Assembly (NCBI RefSeq): GCF_016239305.1
Contig: NZ_JAEHOQ010000009.1
Location: forward strand, 1-64,000
DNA: 64,000 nt
Source: Proteus vulgaris
Lineage (GTDB): Bacteria > Pseudomonadota > Gammaproteobacteria > Enterobacterales > Enterobacteriaceae
Direction of reading: 5' to 3'
In this document: one piece after another, positions 10,024 through 21,015 of the stretch
Position numbering within the stretch: position 1 is the first letter of the stretch
Layout of the letters: each line of letters begins with the position of its first letter
Translations under genes and position numbers: made by a program
Notes under the pieces: generated by a model
What the model was told of the DNA's origin: nothing
Database searches by the model: none
The model's input: only the letters and a program-made list of their open reading frames with translations

Positions 10024-11283
10024 TTAGATATTCACTGGCTGATAGATGTTCTCGATTTCTTCAGCCAGAATTTTTATTCCTTTCTCTATTAACTCAGGCT
10101 CAGGTACGTAATTCATACGCATACATTGATGAGCGTGATCCCATGAATCCTCTAATCCCGGAAAGAAGTAATGTCCCGGAACCATTAACACACCGCGTTT
10201 TTTCAAACGACGGTATAGCTCTTCACAAGAAACAGGTAAGTCTTTAAACCACAGCCACAAGAAAATAGCGCCTTCTGGTTTATGAATAAGGCAACGTTCT
10301 TCAGGCAAGTAACGGCGAATAATATCAATGGTTTCAAGCACACGCTGATGATAAAAAGGCCCAATTACTTCTTGTGATAATCGCATTAAATCATCACGTT
10401 TTAGCATTTCTAATGCCATTGCAGGTCCAATTCCACCGGGTGCAAGACTAATAATGCCATTCACATTTGTAATGGCTGAAATCAGTTCTTCATCGGCGAT
10501 AATAATTCCACAACGTGCGCCGGGTAAACCTAACTTAGACAGGCTCATACAAAGAATAGTATTGTCATTCCAACGTGGTGTTGCTTGAGTGAAAATAATA
10601 CCCGGAAAAGGAACACCATAAGCATTATCTATAATCAGAGGGATATTGTGCCGTTTAGCTAAAGCCTCTAGCTTTTCAACTTCGTCATCGGTAATCACAT
10701 TACCCGTTGGGTTTGTTGGTCTAGAAACGCAAATAGCCGCAATATCATCACCAATTTCAAGATGAGCAAAATCAACATGGTATTTGAATTGCCCATTTGG
10801 CAACATTTCTATAGTGGGTTTATTCGCAACAAACAGATCTTCTTCTAATCCAGAATCGGCATAACCGATATATTCAGGCGCTATAGGAAAAAGAATTTTA
10901 CGTTTCTTACCTTCTGGAGTTGTTCCACCTAATAAATTGAACAAATAGAAAAAAGCACTTTGGCTACCATTGGTTAATGCAATATTTTTTGCCGAAATGT
11001 TCCAGCCTAGCTTCTCTTTTAAACAGGTCGCCAACGCTTGCAGCATAGCATCTTTACCTTGCGGCCCATCATAGTTACAAACTGCATCACTTAACGTGCC
11101 ATTTTCTGTCATCTCTTTAAGTAACTGACGAAAATAATTGTCCATTTCAGGAATATGCGCAGGATTACCGCCTCCCAACATCACGGCACCCGGTGTCCGT
11201 ATTCCTTCATTTAAATCTTGCATCAAGCGAGCAATGCCTGAATGTTGAGCAAATTTTTGCCCGAATTGTGATAGTTGAGTCAT
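10024..11283 (-). CDS. avtA: Valine--pyruvate transaminase AvtA
   Basis: A PLP-dependent class I/II aminotransferase (alanine-valine transaminase C) that interconverts valine and pyruvate with 2-oxoisovalerate and alanine. It has 419 aa against 417 in E. coli. The PLP lysine lies in SMSLSKLGLPGARCG. The NPTGNV motif and the PGG(I)GPAMALEML region are conserved. It is monocistronic. Confidence 0.93.
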   Translation of the reverse strand: MTQLSQFGQKFAQHSGIARLMQDLNEGIRTPGAVMLGGGNPAHIPEMDNYFRQLLKEMTENGTLSDAVCNYDGPQGKDAMLQALATCLKEKLGWNISAKNIALTNGSQSAFFYLFNLLGGTTPEGKKRKILFPIAPEYIGYADSGLEEDLFVANKPTIEMLPNGQFKYHVDFAHLEIGDDIAAICVSRPTNPTGNVITDDEVEKLEALAKRHNIPLIIDNAYGVPFPGIIFTQATPRWNDNTILCMSLSKLGLPGARCGIIIADEELISAITNVNGIISLAPGGIGPAMALEMLKRDDLMRLSQEVIGPFYHQRVLETIDIIRRYLPEERCLIHKPEGAIFLWLWFKDLPVSCEELYRRLKKRGVLMVPGHYFFPGLEDSWDHAHQCMRMNYVPEPELIEKGIKILAEEIENIYQPVNI

Positions 11284-11453
11284 CTTTGCAGGTATCTTCT
11301 ATGTTGCTTTCTCGTTAAGAAATACCATACCGCGAGCTTTAATCTGCATCAATAGTTATAATAGAAATGATAAAATAGGAATATTAATACAGATTTGAAT
11401 ATTGAAATATAAAACCAATAACTTCTTAAATTAAAGATAACTCAACTCACATT

Positions 11454-12038
11454 TTACTTTTTATTGATGCTTTTACTCTCTTCTTGGCGACAAAAACAAG
11501 AAAGAATATGATCATTCACCATACCAACGGCTTGCATAAAAGCGTAGCAAGTTGTTGTTCCAACAAATTTAAAACCTTTTTTCTTTAACGTTTTTGCCAT
11601 CTTATCTGAGATTTCAGTGGATGCAGGTACTTGAGATATATCATCCCACTGATTAACTATTGGTTTATTATCAACAAATTGCCAAATAAACTGACTAAAA
11701 TCTTCACCTTGTTCTTCCATTGCTATAAAAATACGCGCGTTATTAATAATGGCGTTAATTTTTCCTTGATGACGAATAATAGCGGGATTTTGTAATAGAG
11801 CTTCGACATCTTTTTCTGTCATTTTGGCAATTTTTTCAGGCAAAAAACCAAAAAAACAGCGACGATAACCTTCTCTTTTTTTGAGTACGGTATACCAAGA
11901 TAGCCCGGCTTGTTGCCCTTCAAGGCAAATCATTTCGAAAAGCTTATATTTATCTCGTTCAGGCTTTCCCCATTCATCGTCGTGATATGCCAAATATTCA
12001 GGATCATTGGTCACCCAATCGCAACGTTGTTGACTCAT
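11454..12038 (-). CDS. tag: DNA-3-methyladenine glycosylase I
   Basis: A base-excision repair enzyme that removes 3-methyladenine from alkylated DNA. It has 194 aa (E. coli Tag 187). The conserved N-terminus RCDWVTNDPEYLAYHDDEWG holds the first zinc ligands (Cys6, His19). LFEMICLEGQQAGLSW is the substrate-binding helix, and the C-terminal VNDHILSCFC supplies the other ligands. A LexA-like box lies about 50 bp upstream of the start. Confidence 0.94.
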   Translation of the reverse strand: MSQQRCDWVTNDPEYLAYHDDEWGKPERDKYKLFEMICLEGQQAGLSWYTVLKKREGYRRCFFGFLPEKIAKMTEKDVEALLQNPAIIRHQGKINAIINNARIFIAMEEQGEDFSQFIWQFVDNKPIVNQWDDISQVPASTEISDKMAKTLKKKGFKFVGTTTCYAFMQAVGMVNDHILSCFCRQEESKSINKK

Positions 12039-12085
12039 TCTCTCATTCCTTGTTATTAATAACTTTCAATAGTACTACTTATATA

Positions 12086-12101
12086 CTGTATAAATATACA
12101 T
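12086..12101 (-). promoter_or_regulatory. LexA-like box upstream of tag
   Basis: CTGTATAAATATACAT matches the enterobacterial SOS consensus CTGT-N8-ACAG except for the last base, with the usual alternating AT centre. It lies 48 bp upstream of the tag start. Binding is not shown, and tag is not a LexA target in E. coli. Confidence 0.45.
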
Positions 12102-12275
12102 GTAAATAGGTGAAAAAAAATTCAATCTAATTTTTTGAGCATAGTCATAAAGTCAATTAGAGGGTTATTTTTTTGATCGAGGGAAAATTGCCCGCATTCC
12201 TTGCTGTATATCTTTCGTCTAGAAGGTATACTGAAACCTTTCTTTTTATTCTATGTATCGCCATGCGGATATAAC

Positions 12276-13181
12276 ATGCAAAAGTTTGATACCAAAACCT
12301 TTCAAGGTCTTATCCTGACACTACAGGATTACTGGGCTCGCCAGGGCTGTACCATTGTCCAACCATTAGATATGGAAGTGGGTGCAGGCACATCACACCC
12401 AATGACTTGTTTACGAGCATTAGGGCCAGAGCCTATTGCTGCGGCTTATGTACAACCTTCACGTCGCCCAACTGACGGACGTTACGGTGAAAACCCTAAC
12501 CGTTTACAGCACTATTACCAATTCCAAGTTATCATTAAACCATCACCTGATAACATTCAAGAACTGTATCTTGGCTCATTAAGAGAATTAGGTTTAGACC
12601 CAACTATCCATGATATTCGTTTTGTAGAAGATAACTGGGAAAACCCAACACTGGGTGCTTGGGGCTTAGGCTGGGAAGTTTGGCTCAACGGCATGGAAGT
12701 TACGCAATTTACCTACTTCCAACAAGTAGGTGGATTAGAATGTAAACCGGTTACAGGCGAAATTACTTACGGCTTAGAGCGCCTAGCCATGTATATTCAA
12801 GGCGTAGACAGCGTCTATGATTTAGTTTGGTGTGATGGTCCATTAGGTAAAACCACTTACGGTGATATCTATCATCAAAACGAAGTTGAGCAATCAACCT
12901 ATAACTTTGAATATGCTGATGTTGACTTCTTATTCTCTTGCTTTGAACAATATGAAAAAGAAGCTCGCGAGTTGTTAGAGTTAGAAAAACCTCTGCCTTT
13001 ACCTGCCTATGAACGTATCTTAAAAGCAGGACACACCTTTAACCTATTGGATGCACGTAAAGCGATTTCAGTGACAGAACGTCAACGTTATATTTTACGT
13101 ATCCGTACTTTAACCAAAGCGGTTGCTGAAGCATATTATGCTTCTCGTGAAGCGCTTGGTTTCCCTATGTGTAAAAAGTAA
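12276..13181 (+). CDS. glyQ: Glycine--tRNA ligase alpha subunit
   Basis: Catalytic alpha subunit of the alpha2beta2 class II glycyl-tRNA synthetase. It charges tRNA-Gly in the cytoplasm. I start it at 12276 ([20 protein letters not shown]), giving 301 aa against 303 in E. coli. The open frame extends upstream to a TTG at 12201, but that part has no family homology. Typical motifs are [33 protein letters not shown] and [13 protein letters not shown]. glyS follows after 9 bp. Confidence 0.97.
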   Translation: MQKFDTKTFQGLILTLQDYWARQGCTIVQPLDMEVGAGTSHPMTCLRALGPEPIAAAYVQPSRRPTDGRYGENPNRLQHYYQFQVIIKPSPDNIQELYLGSLRELGLDPTIHDIRFVEDNWENPTLGAWGLGWEVWLNGMEVTQFTYFQQVGGLECKPVTGEITYGLERLAMYIQGVDSVYDLVWCDGPLGKTTYGDIYHQNEVEQSTYNFEYADVDFLFSCFEQYEKEARELLELEKPLPLPAYERILKAGHTFNLLDARKAISVTERQRYILRIRTLTKAVAEAYYASREALGFPMCKK

Positions 13182-13190
13182 GAGGCTATC

Positions 13191-15263
13191 ATGACAACTG
13201 AGACTTTCCTCGTGGAAATCGGCACGGAAGAATTACCGCCGAAAGCGCTTCGTTCTTTAGCCGGATCTTTTGCTGCCAATTTTACTGCAGAACTGGATAA
13301 CGCCAATATCACTCATGGTGATGTATCTTGGTTTGCAGCCCCTCGCCGTTTAGCCATCAAAGTGGCTAATATGGCAAAATCACAAGCAGATAGAACTATT
13401 GAAAAACGTGGTCCTGCCATTGCTCAAGCATTTGACGCTGAAGGTAAACCAACCAAAGCTGCTGAAGGTTGGGCTAGAGGTAATGGCATTACTGTTGACC
13501 AAGCAGAGCGTTTATCAACAGATAAAGGCGAATGGTTATTTTATCGTGCAGAAGTAAAAGGTGAAGCTGTTAACCAATTACTGATTGGCATGGTAAGTAC
13601 TGCATTATCAAAATTACCAATTCCAAAATTAATGCGTTGGGGTGATAAAGAAACTCACTTTGTACGCCCTGTTCATACTGTCACCTTATTATTAGGTGAT
13701 ACTGTTATTGATGGTGAAATTTTAGGTATCCAAAGCGATCGCGTTATTCGTGGTCATCGCTTTATGGGTGAAGCTGAGTTCACAATTGATAATGCGGATC
13801 AGTATCCTGAAATTCTTTATGAGCGCGGAAAAGTTATTGCTGATTACGAAACGCGTAAATCAATTATTCTTCATGACGCTCGTCTTGCCGCTGAAAAACT
13901 TGGCGGTATCGCAGATTTAAGCGATAGCTTGGTGGAAGAAGTCACTTCATTGGTTGAATGGCCAGTTGTGTTAACAGCAAAATTTGAGGAAAAATTCCTT
14001 GCCGTTCCTGCTGAAGCACTGGTCTATACCATGAAAGGTGACCAAAAATACTTCCCTGTTTATGATAAACAAGGTGGATTGTTACCTAACTTTATTTTCG
14101 TCACTAATATTGAATCTTCTGATCCACAGCAGATCATTAGTGGTAACGAAAAAGTGGTTCGTCCCCGCTTAGCTGATGCTGAATTCTTCTTTAAAACTGA
14201 CCGTAAACAACGTTTAGAAGATAATTTACCTCGTCTTGAAACTGTATTATTCCAGAAAGATTTAGGCACACTGCGTGATAAAACAGACCGTATTCAAGCA
14301 TTAGCTGGCTTTATTGCAGGTAAAATGGGTGCTGACGTTAATAAAGCAACTCGCGCAGGTTTACTGTCAAAATGTGACTTAATGACCAATATGGTGTTCG
14401 AGTTCACTGATACCCAAGGTGTTATGGGTATGCATTATGCGCGTCATGATGGTGAAGCCGAAGAAGTCGCTGTTGCACTGAAAGAACAATATCAACCTCG
14501 TTTTGCAGGTGATGAATTACCTTCTAATCCTGTTGCTAGCGCCCTCGCTATCGCAGAGAAGATGGACACCCTTGCAGGTATTTTCGGTATTGGTCAACAT
14601 CCGAAAGGGGATAAAGATCCGTTTGCTCTACGTCGTGCATCACTGGGTGTTTTACGTATTATCGTTGAGCAAGATTTACCATTAGATATTGAAGAATTAA
14701 CGCAAGAAGCCGTTCGCCTTTACGGCGACAAACTGACTAATAAAAATGTCGTCAGTGATGTGGTTGAATTTATGTTAGGTCGTTTCCGTTCTTGGTATCA
14801 AGAATTGGGGTACAGCATTGATACTATTCAAGCTGTATTAGCACGTCGCCCAACACAACCTGCTGACTTCAATGCTCGTGTTAAAGCAGTAACTTATTTC
14901 CGTACATTAGAAGAAGCCTCTGCGTTAGCAGAAGCGAATAAGCGTGTTTCTAATATCTTAGCGAAATCTGCTAATGTAACACTAAACGACACCGTTTTAG
15001 CGTCTGTATTAAAGGCCCCAGAAGAAGTTCAATTAGCCGCTAATCTTTCTGTATTACAAGATAAATTGGCACCATTATTTGCAGAGCGCAAATACCAAGA
15101 AGCATTAGTTGAACTGGCTTCATTACGTGATGTGGTCAATAACTTCTTTGATAAAGTCATGGTAATGGATGAAGACGAAGCGGTTCGTATCAACCGTTTA
15201 ACCATGTTAAGCCAATTACGTGAACTATTCTTAAAAGTCGCGGATATTTCTGTTTTACAATAA
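13191..15263 (+). CDS. glyS: Glycine--tRNA ligase beta subunit
   Basis: Beta subunit of glycyl-tRNA synthetase, needed for tRNA binding and activity. It has 690 aa (E. coli 689). The family N-terminus [16 protein letters not shown] and the region [26 protein letters not shown] are present, with an anticodon-binding helical C-terminus. It forms an operon with glyQ and ends at a strong terminator. Confidence 0.97.
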   Translation: MTTETFLVEIGTEELPPKALRSLAGSFAANFTAELDNANITHGDVSWFAAPRRLAIKVANMAKSQADRTIEKRGPAIAQAFDAEGKPTKAAEGWARGNGITVDQAERLSTDKGEWLFYRAEVKGEAVNQLLIGMVSTALSKLPIPKLMRWGDKETHFVRPVHTVTLLLGDTVIDGEILGIQSDRVIRGHRFMGEAEFTIDNADQYPEILYERGKVIADYETRKSIILHDARLAAEKLGGIADLSDSLVEEVTSLVEWPVVLTAKFEEKFLAVPAEALVYTMKGDQKYFPVYDKQGGLLPNFIFVTNIESSDPQQIISGNEKVVRPRLADAEFFFKTDRKQRLEDNLPRLETVLFQKDLGTLRDKTDRIQALAGFIAGKMGADVNKATRAGLLSKCDLMTNMVFEFTDTQGVMGMHYARHDGEAEEVAVALKEQYQPRFAGDELPSNPVASALAIAEKMDTLAGIFGIGQHPKGDKDPFALRRASLGVLRIIVEQDLPLDIEELTQEAVRLYGDKLTNKNVVSDVVEFMLGRFRSWYQELGYSIDTIQAVLARRPTQPADFNARVKAVTYFRTLEEASALAEANKRVSNILAKSANVTLNDTVLASVLKAPEEVQLAANLSVLQDKLAPLFAERKYQEALVELASLRDVVNNFFDKVMVMDEDEAVRINRLTMLSQLRELFLKVADISVLQ

Positions 15264-15285
15264 GTTGTAAACCTCAGAAAACATA

Positions 15286-15320
15286 AACCGGCATCGTGAA
15301 AGCAATGCCGGTTTTTTTTT
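15286..15320 (+). terminator. Rho-independent terminator of glyQS
   Basis: A 9-bp stem (AACCGGCAT at 15286-15294 with ATGCCGGTT at 15305-15313) is followed by an uninterrupted T run, 23 bp past the glyS stop. Confidence 0.9.
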
Positions 15321-15518
15321 ATCCATTTTTAATAGGATCGATATAAAAAGAGTTTGTGAATAAAATAATATTTCACCATCTTCTCTTGCTTTAATACTCA
15401 ATATGACAAAAGAGAGTGTATCAAATGGGCGCGCAACGAAATTAAACCCAATAAAGCTACTCTGAGACACCTGAATTTGATTGCTCAAAAATCACTTATC
15501 ATCTAATTCATTCTATTT

Positions 15519-15550
15519 ATAGAGCCTATATAGTATAGGCTCTATTTTTA
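15519..15550. terminator. Terminator hairpin downstream of yidR
   Basis: A perfect 12-bp inverted repeat (15519-15530 with 15534-15545) with a 3-nt loop lies 15 bp past the yidR stop. The T run is on the plus strand side (CTATTTTTAG). The rest of the 300-bp glyS-yidR gap shows nothing else. Confidence 0.55.
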
Positions 15551-15559
15551 GCATAATAA

Positions 15560-16846
15560 TTACAGCCCCGTCTCTACTGTAAATATCTGACGATAACCAT
15601 CAACATCACGCATAAATGCAATATATTGGTCATCCGGAGAGAACACGACAGCATCGCTACTTGGTGCTTGTGCAGTTTTTTCTGTTAATCGTGTTAGTTC
15701 ACCCGTTTTTGCATTACATAACATCACGCTGTTATCACAAATAAAGGTGAGATATTGTCCGTTACTATTCCATGTAAAGGCTGACTGAATATTCCAATCC
15801 TGCGAGGTGATCTGTTTTATTTCTTTCGTACTTGGCGAAACGGTATATAACTGCACAACACCATCATCATCTTTCATTAAAAAAGCAATGGCATCACCTT
15901 TTGGGGAGCTTCTTAACCAATGACGAGGCTGATTTAAAACACCTGCATATTTTCTATTGGCTGTATTTGTTAGACGAGTTTGATGAATACCTTTCGCGAC
16001 AGCTGGTATTGTTGTATCAGTTCCTGCTAATGGTTTATCACCTTCAATGCTGAAAGCATGATTATCATCAGGTAAATCCACTAAGAAAATATCAGAAACT
16101 TTATCACCAGTTTCACTCACGGTATCGCCGATAAATGCAATAGCCCAACGTTGCTGTGAACCATCAGCCTTTGTATACCCCTGAGTACCCACCCAACACT
16201 CTTCATAGGCTTTATTAATTTCGTCGCTTCCCTTTTGTGGATGAGCAACAGTTTGGCTTATTACAGTGCAAAAATATTCACCGTCATATTCACGAGGATG
16301 TTTTTTAGCAACATTTACCGCTTTTAGTGGCACAGCAACTGCCACATTACGTTGATCATATTCGCTACCCAATTCATGCATAATATGATCGTTATAAGTA
16401 AAGCTTAAACGCGTGCCGTCAGGGCTAAAGACATGAACATGCGTTCCGCCACGTAATGCACCAACTTGATATGGGGAGGTCAGTGAGCATGCATCAATAT
16501 TAAAAACACGATTTTGCTCTGACTCATCCACAATCACCCCGCGACGATGATGAAAATCATAATGCCATTCATCATCTGGGTTTTCAGGTCCATGAATAAA
16601 AGCATAACGCACCGGCTCGGTTGGGCATACTGTAGCCACACCAACATGCGCCCCTTGTGTTGCAGTGTAAATTATCTGTTGCTGTTTTGTTTTCGCATGA
16701 ATTTTTTCTATGGTTAGACCTGTAAAAGATCCCCCATTGGGACGTACATCATAGACTAACCACTGGCTATCTGGTGTCCAAACATTTATATTGGTTAACT
16801 GATGATGACGGCTATCAGACGTAATCTGGTGTTCCTGAAAAGACAT
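15560..16846 (-). CDS. yidR: DUF3748 family protein YidR
   Basis: A protein of unknown function related to TolB-like beta-propellers. It has repeated WxxD/SPxG-type blades such as NVWTPDSQWLVYD, HVFSPDGTRLSF and VVFSPDDQYIAF. The start at 16846 (MSFQEHQIT, 428 aa) has AAGGA 5-6 bp upstream and matches E. coli YidR. The frame continues upstream to 16876 without homology. There is no signal peptide, so a cytoplasmic location is likely. Confidence 0.85.
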   Translation of the reverse strand: MSFQEHQITSDSRHHQLTNINVWTPDSQWLVYDVRPNGGSFTGLTIEKIHAKTKQQQIIYTATQGAHVGVATVCPTEPVRYAFIHGPENPDDEWHYDFHHRRGVIVDESEQNRVFNIDACSLTSPYQVGALRGGTHVHVFSPDGTRLSFTYNDHIMHELGSEYDQRNVAVAVPLKAVNVAKKHPREYDGEYFCTVISQTVAHPQKGSDEINKAYEECWVGTQGYTKADGSQQRWAIAFIGDTVSETGDKVSDIFLVDLPDDNHAFSIEGDKPLAGTDTTIPAVAKGIHQTRLTNTANRKYAGVLNQPRHWLRSSPKGDAIAFLMKDDDGVVQLYTVSPSTKEIKQITSQDWNIQSAFTWNSNGQYLTFICDNSVMLCNAKTGELTRLTEKTAQAPSSDAVVFSPDDQYIAFMRDVDGYRQIFTVETGL

Positions 16847-16982
16847 ATTTATCCTTATCGGGAAATAAATTTCCACATTATAAAAACTAATTAATTTTAC
16901 CTGGCACTAAAAAAATTCAGTCGAGACTTTTTCGCAAGGTAATTACTCTATCCTCACTAAATAGTCAGAAAATTAGAAAATC

Positions 16983-17600
16983 ATGTTACTTAGTGTTCTC
17001 TATATTATTGGTATTACTGCAGAAGCCATGACGGGTGCGCTTGCTGCTGGCCGTCGTAAAATGGATGTTTTTGGCGTAATTATTATCGCCTCTGCAACTG
17101 CCATTGGTGGTGGCTCTGTCAGAGACATTCTACTCGGCCATTACCCCCTGGGTTGGGTAAAACACCCTGAATATATCGTCACTGTTGCATGTGCTGCTGT
17201 TATTACCATGTGGGTTGCTCCCATGATGAAACACTTACAGCGACTCTTTCTTATCCTAGATGCCATCGGTCTAATGGTTTTCTCTATTATCGGCGCACAA
17301 ATCGCACTCGATATGGAGTATGGCCCAATTATTGCAGCTATTGCCGCGGTGATTACGGGTGCTTTTGGTGGTGTATTAAGGGATATGCTCTGTAATACCA
17401 TTCCTCTGGTTTTCCAAAAAGAAATTTATGCCGGTATCGCTTTTGGTGCTGCATGGCTTTACATGGGATTACTGTTTTATACACCATTACCAAGAGACGT
17501 TATCATCATCATTACCCTTGTTGCTGGGTTAACGGCTCGACTTCTCGCTATTCGTTATAAATTGGGCCTACCCGTCTTTAATTACGAGAATCAAGATTAA
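16983..17600 (+). CDS. yicG: TRIC/UPF0126 family membrane protein YicG
   Basis: An inner-membrane protein of 205 aa, the same length as E. coli YicG. Two repeats of three transmembrane segments each carry a glycine-rich motif: [13 protein letters not shown] in the first and [13 protein letters not shown] in the second. This is the signature of bacterial trimeric intracellular cation (TRIC-like) channels. Its physiological role in enterobacteria is not settled. In E. coli yicG also lies near gmk, but ligB, present there, is missing here. Confidence 0.88.
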   Translation: MLLSVLYIIGITAEAMTGALAAGRRKMDVFGVIIIASATAIGGGSVRDILLGHYPLGWVKHPEYIVTVACAAVITMWVAPMMKHLQRLFLILDAIGLMVFSIIGAQIALDMEYGPIIAAIAAVITGAFGGVLRDMLCNTIPLVFQKEIYAGIAFGAAWLYMGLLFYTPLPRDVIIIITLVAGLTARLLAIRYKLGLPVFNYENQD

Positions 17601-17602
17601 CG

Positions 17603-17632
17603 AATCGCTGTTTTAACGACAGCGGTTATTTT
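17603..17632 (+). terminator. Rho-independent terminator of yicG
   Basis: A 9-bp stem (17603-17611 with 17619-17627, one G-U pair) is followed by ATTTTTG directly past the yicG stop. In the remaining 270 bp up to gmk I see only a likely promoter region with TATACT near 17830. Confidence 0.7.
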
Positions 17633-17876
17633 TGATTCTGTGGGGTATCTCAAAATATAATCTCTTTTCACTATTGTGATAAAAGGTAATTCCTATCACT
17701 GAGCCTTTAATTGTATGTTAATATTGGCATAGTTTAATTTTTCTCTTATTTCCCAATAAAAAAGAGAACGCAATAAGAAAAAAATAGCTCTGTATTAAAC
17801 ATGGGCACTGTATGTCATTCATTGTATGTGTATACTATATGGGGGATTTGCTCCCTAAACATGTATTTATACTTAA

Positions 17877-18527
<651 letters not shown>

Positions 18528-18581
18528 GTTAACTTTCAGTATTATGCCCAGTCATTTCGTTAATGGTGGAGTAACACAAAT

Positions 18582-18857
18582 ATGGCACGCGTAACCGTTC
18601 AAGACGCTGTAGAAAAAATTGGTAACCGTTTTGACCTCGTTCTGGTCGCAGCACGTCGTGCGCGTCAGTTACAAGTTGGCGCTAAAGATCCTTTAGTTCC
18701 AGAAGAAAATGATAAAATGACTGTTGTCGCGCTACGTGAGATCGAAGAAGGCCTGATTAACGGTAAAATTCTTGATGCTCGTGAACGTCAAGAGCAGCAA
18801 GAGCAAGAAGCAGCAGAATTACAAGCTGTTTCAGCGATTGCGGAAGGTCGTCGTTAA
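18582..18857 (+). CDS. rpoZ: RNA polymerase omega subunit
   Basis: A 91-aa subunit that aids RNA polymerase assembly and forms part of a ppGpp-binding site. It begins [29 protein letters not shown], identical in pattern to E. coli RpoZ, with a glutamine/glutamate-rich tail. It is the first gene of the rpoZ-spoT-trmH-recG run. Confidence 0.98.
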   Translation: MARVTVQDAVEKIGNRFDLVLVAARRARQLQVGAKDPLVPEENDKMTVVALREIEEGLINGKILDARERQEQQEQEAAELQAVSAIAEGRR

Positions 18858-18886
18858 TCGTTTTATAAAATAGGGGTAGGTCTGCC

Positions 18887-21013
18887 TTGTACCTGTTTGA
18901 AAGCCTGAATCAAATCGTTCAAAAATACTTGCCATCGGAGCAAGTTGAACAACTCAAAAAAGCCTTTATCGTCGCCCGAAATGCCCACGAGGGGCAGACT
19001 CGTTCAAGTGGTGAGCCTTATATTACTCACCCTGTTGCGGTTGCGTGTATTCTCGCAGATATGCGATTAGACCACCAAACGCTTATGGCGGCGTTGTTGC
19101 ATGATGTTATCGAAGATACACCTGCAACCTTCCAAGATATCGAAAACCTATTTGGTAGTACGGTAGCCGATCTTGTTGAAGGTGTTTCTAAACTGGATAA
19201 ATTAAAGTTTAGAGACAAAAAAGAGGCTCAGGCTGAAAACTTCCGTAAAATGATTATGGCGATGGTAAAAGATATCCGCGTCATTTTAATCAAACTGGCA
19301 GACCGAACTCACAATATGCGCACACTGGGTTCATTACGCCCAGATAAACGTCGCCGTATTGCTCGCGAAACACTCGAAATCTATAGCCCTCTCGCACATC
19401 GTTTAGGTATACATCATATCAAAACAGAGCTTGAAGAGCTGGGTTTCGAGGCGCTACACCCTAATCGTTACCGTGTTATAAAAGAAGTCGTTAAGGCTGC
19501 TCGAGGTAACCGCAAGGAGATGATTAATAAAATCCTCTCTGAAATTGAAGGTCGCCTGACAGAAGCACATATCGAATGCAAGGTTAACGGTCGCGAAAAA
19601 CACCTCTACTCTATCTATCGTAAAATGTTGCTAAAAGAACAACGTTTTCATTCGATTATGGATATCTACGCCTTTCGCGTTATCGTGAAAGAAGTCGATA
19701 CCTGTTATCGCGTATTGGGTCAAATGCACAGTCTTTATAAACCACGTCCGGGGCGAGTTAAAGACTATATTGCCATCCCTAAAGCCAACGGCTATCAATC
19801 CCTTCATACATCACTCATTGGCCCTCATGGCGTGCCAGTTGAAGTACAAATTCGTACTGAAGATATGGATCAAATGGCTGAAATGGGGGTTGCAGCGCAT
19901 TGGGCTTATAAAGAGCAAGGTGAACAGCCGGGCACAACCGCACAAGTAAGAGCTCAACGCTGGATGCAAAGTCTACTTGAATTGCAACAAAGCGCAGGTA
20001 GCTCATTTGAATTTATCGAAAACGTAAAATCAGACCTTTTCCCTGATGAAATCTACGTTTTCACCCCAGAAGGTCGTATTGTTGAATTACCAACGGGCGC
20101 GACTCCTGTCGATTTTGCTTATGCTGTACATACTGATATTGGTCATGCGTGTGTGGGTGCAAGAGTTGATAGACAACCTTATCCACTTTCACAATCACTA
20201 CGCACAGGACAAACAGTTGAAATTATTACTGCTCCGGGTGCAAGACCGAACGCTGCTTGGCTAAACTTTGTTGTCAGCTCAAGAGCTCGCTCTAAAATTC
20301 GCCAACTTCTGAAAAATTTAAAACGCGAAGATTCTATTAATTTAGGTCGCCGTTTATTGAATCATGCTTTAGGTGAGCATAAGCTCGCGGATATTTCAGC
20401 CGAGAATATTGAGCGTGAACTGAAACGAATGAAGCTCCATTCCATTGATGACTTAATGGCTGAGATTGGTTTAGGTAACACCATGAGTGTTGTTGTAGCG
20501 CGTAATTTATTAATTGATAGCCAAAATCAAGATGATAACGCACAAACAAATACAACTAATGATGAAACACCAAAACTGCCAATTAAAGGTGCCGATGGCG
20601 TATTAATCTCCTTTGCTAAATGTTGTCGCCCTATTCCGGGTGATCCTATCGTGGCACATATTAGCCCAGGAAAAGGTTTAGTTATTCACCATGAATCTTG
20701 TCGTAATATTCGTGGTTATCAGAAAGAGCCTGAAAAATTCATGCCTGTCGAGTGGGATAAAGAGATCAACAGTGATTTCATTACTGAAATCAAAGTCGAT
20801 ATGATTAACCACCAAGGCGCATTAGCAAACTTAACCGCTGCAATTAATGATGCAAACTCAAGTATTCAAAGTATGAATACAGAAGAGAAAGATGGTCGTG
20901 TGTATTGTGCTTTTATTCGCTTAACTGCGAAAGACAGAGTTCAATTAGCCAATATCATGCGTAAGCTTCGTATCATGCCTGATGTTCTGCGCGTTAGCCG
21001 TAATAAAAACTAG
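18887..21013 (+). CDS. spoT: Bifunctional (p)ppGpp synthetase/hydrolase SpoT
   Basis: Controls the alarmone (p)ppGpp. The N-terminal HD hydrolase domain has His72-Asp73 in LLHDVIEDT. Next come the synthetase domain (about 200-340), a TGS domain near 390-450, a zinc-finger-like CCRPIPGD segment, and a C-terminal ACT domain. It has 708 aa (E. coli 702). The start codon is TTG at 18887 after a GGGGTAGG Shine-Dalgarno. E. coli spoT also uses TTG, and the protein start MYLFESLNQ is conserved. Confidence 0.97.
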   Translation: MYLFESLNQIVQKYLPSEQVEQLKKAFIVARNAHEGQTRSSGEPYITHPVAVACILADMRLDHQTLMAALLHDVIEDTPATFQDIENLFGSTVADLVEGVSKLDKLKFRDKKEAQAENFRKMIMAMVKDIRVILIKLADRTHNMRTLGSLRPDKRRRIARETLEIYSPLAHRLGIHHIKTELEELGFEALHPNRYRVIKEVVKAARGNRKEMINKILSEIEGRLTEAHIECKVNGREKHLYSIYRKMLLKEQRFHSIMDIYAFRVIVKEVDTCYRVLGQMHSLYKPRPGRVKDYIAIPKANGYQSLHTSLIGPHGVPVEVQIRTEDMDQMAEMGVAAHWAYKEQGEQPGTTAQVRAQRWMQSLLELQQSAGSSFEFIENVKSDLFPDEIYVFTPEGRIVELPTGATPVDFAYAVHTDIGHACVGARVDRQPYPLSQSLRTGQTVEIITAPGARPNAAWLNFVVSSRARSKIRQLLKNLKREDSINLGRRLLNHALGEHKLADISAENIERELKRMKLHSIDDLMAEIGLGNTMSVVVARNLLIDSQNQDDNAQTNTTNDETPKLPIKGADGVLISFAKCCRPIPGDPIVAHISPGKGLVIHHESCRNIRGYQKEPEKFMPVEWDKEINSDFITEIKVDMINHQGALANLTAAINDANSSIQSMNTEEKDGRVYCAFIRLTAKDRVQLANIMRKLRIMPDVLRVSRNKN

Positions 21014-21015
21014 TC

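Noticed and set aside
12201-12275. Upstream extension of glyQ to a TTG codon
   Set aside because: The extra 25 residues are not part of the GlyQ family, and the ATG at 12276 matches the known start.
15255-15488. A 77-codon minus-strand frame between glyS and yidR
   Set aside because: It runs through the glyS stop and its terminator, has no homology pattern and no ribosome site.
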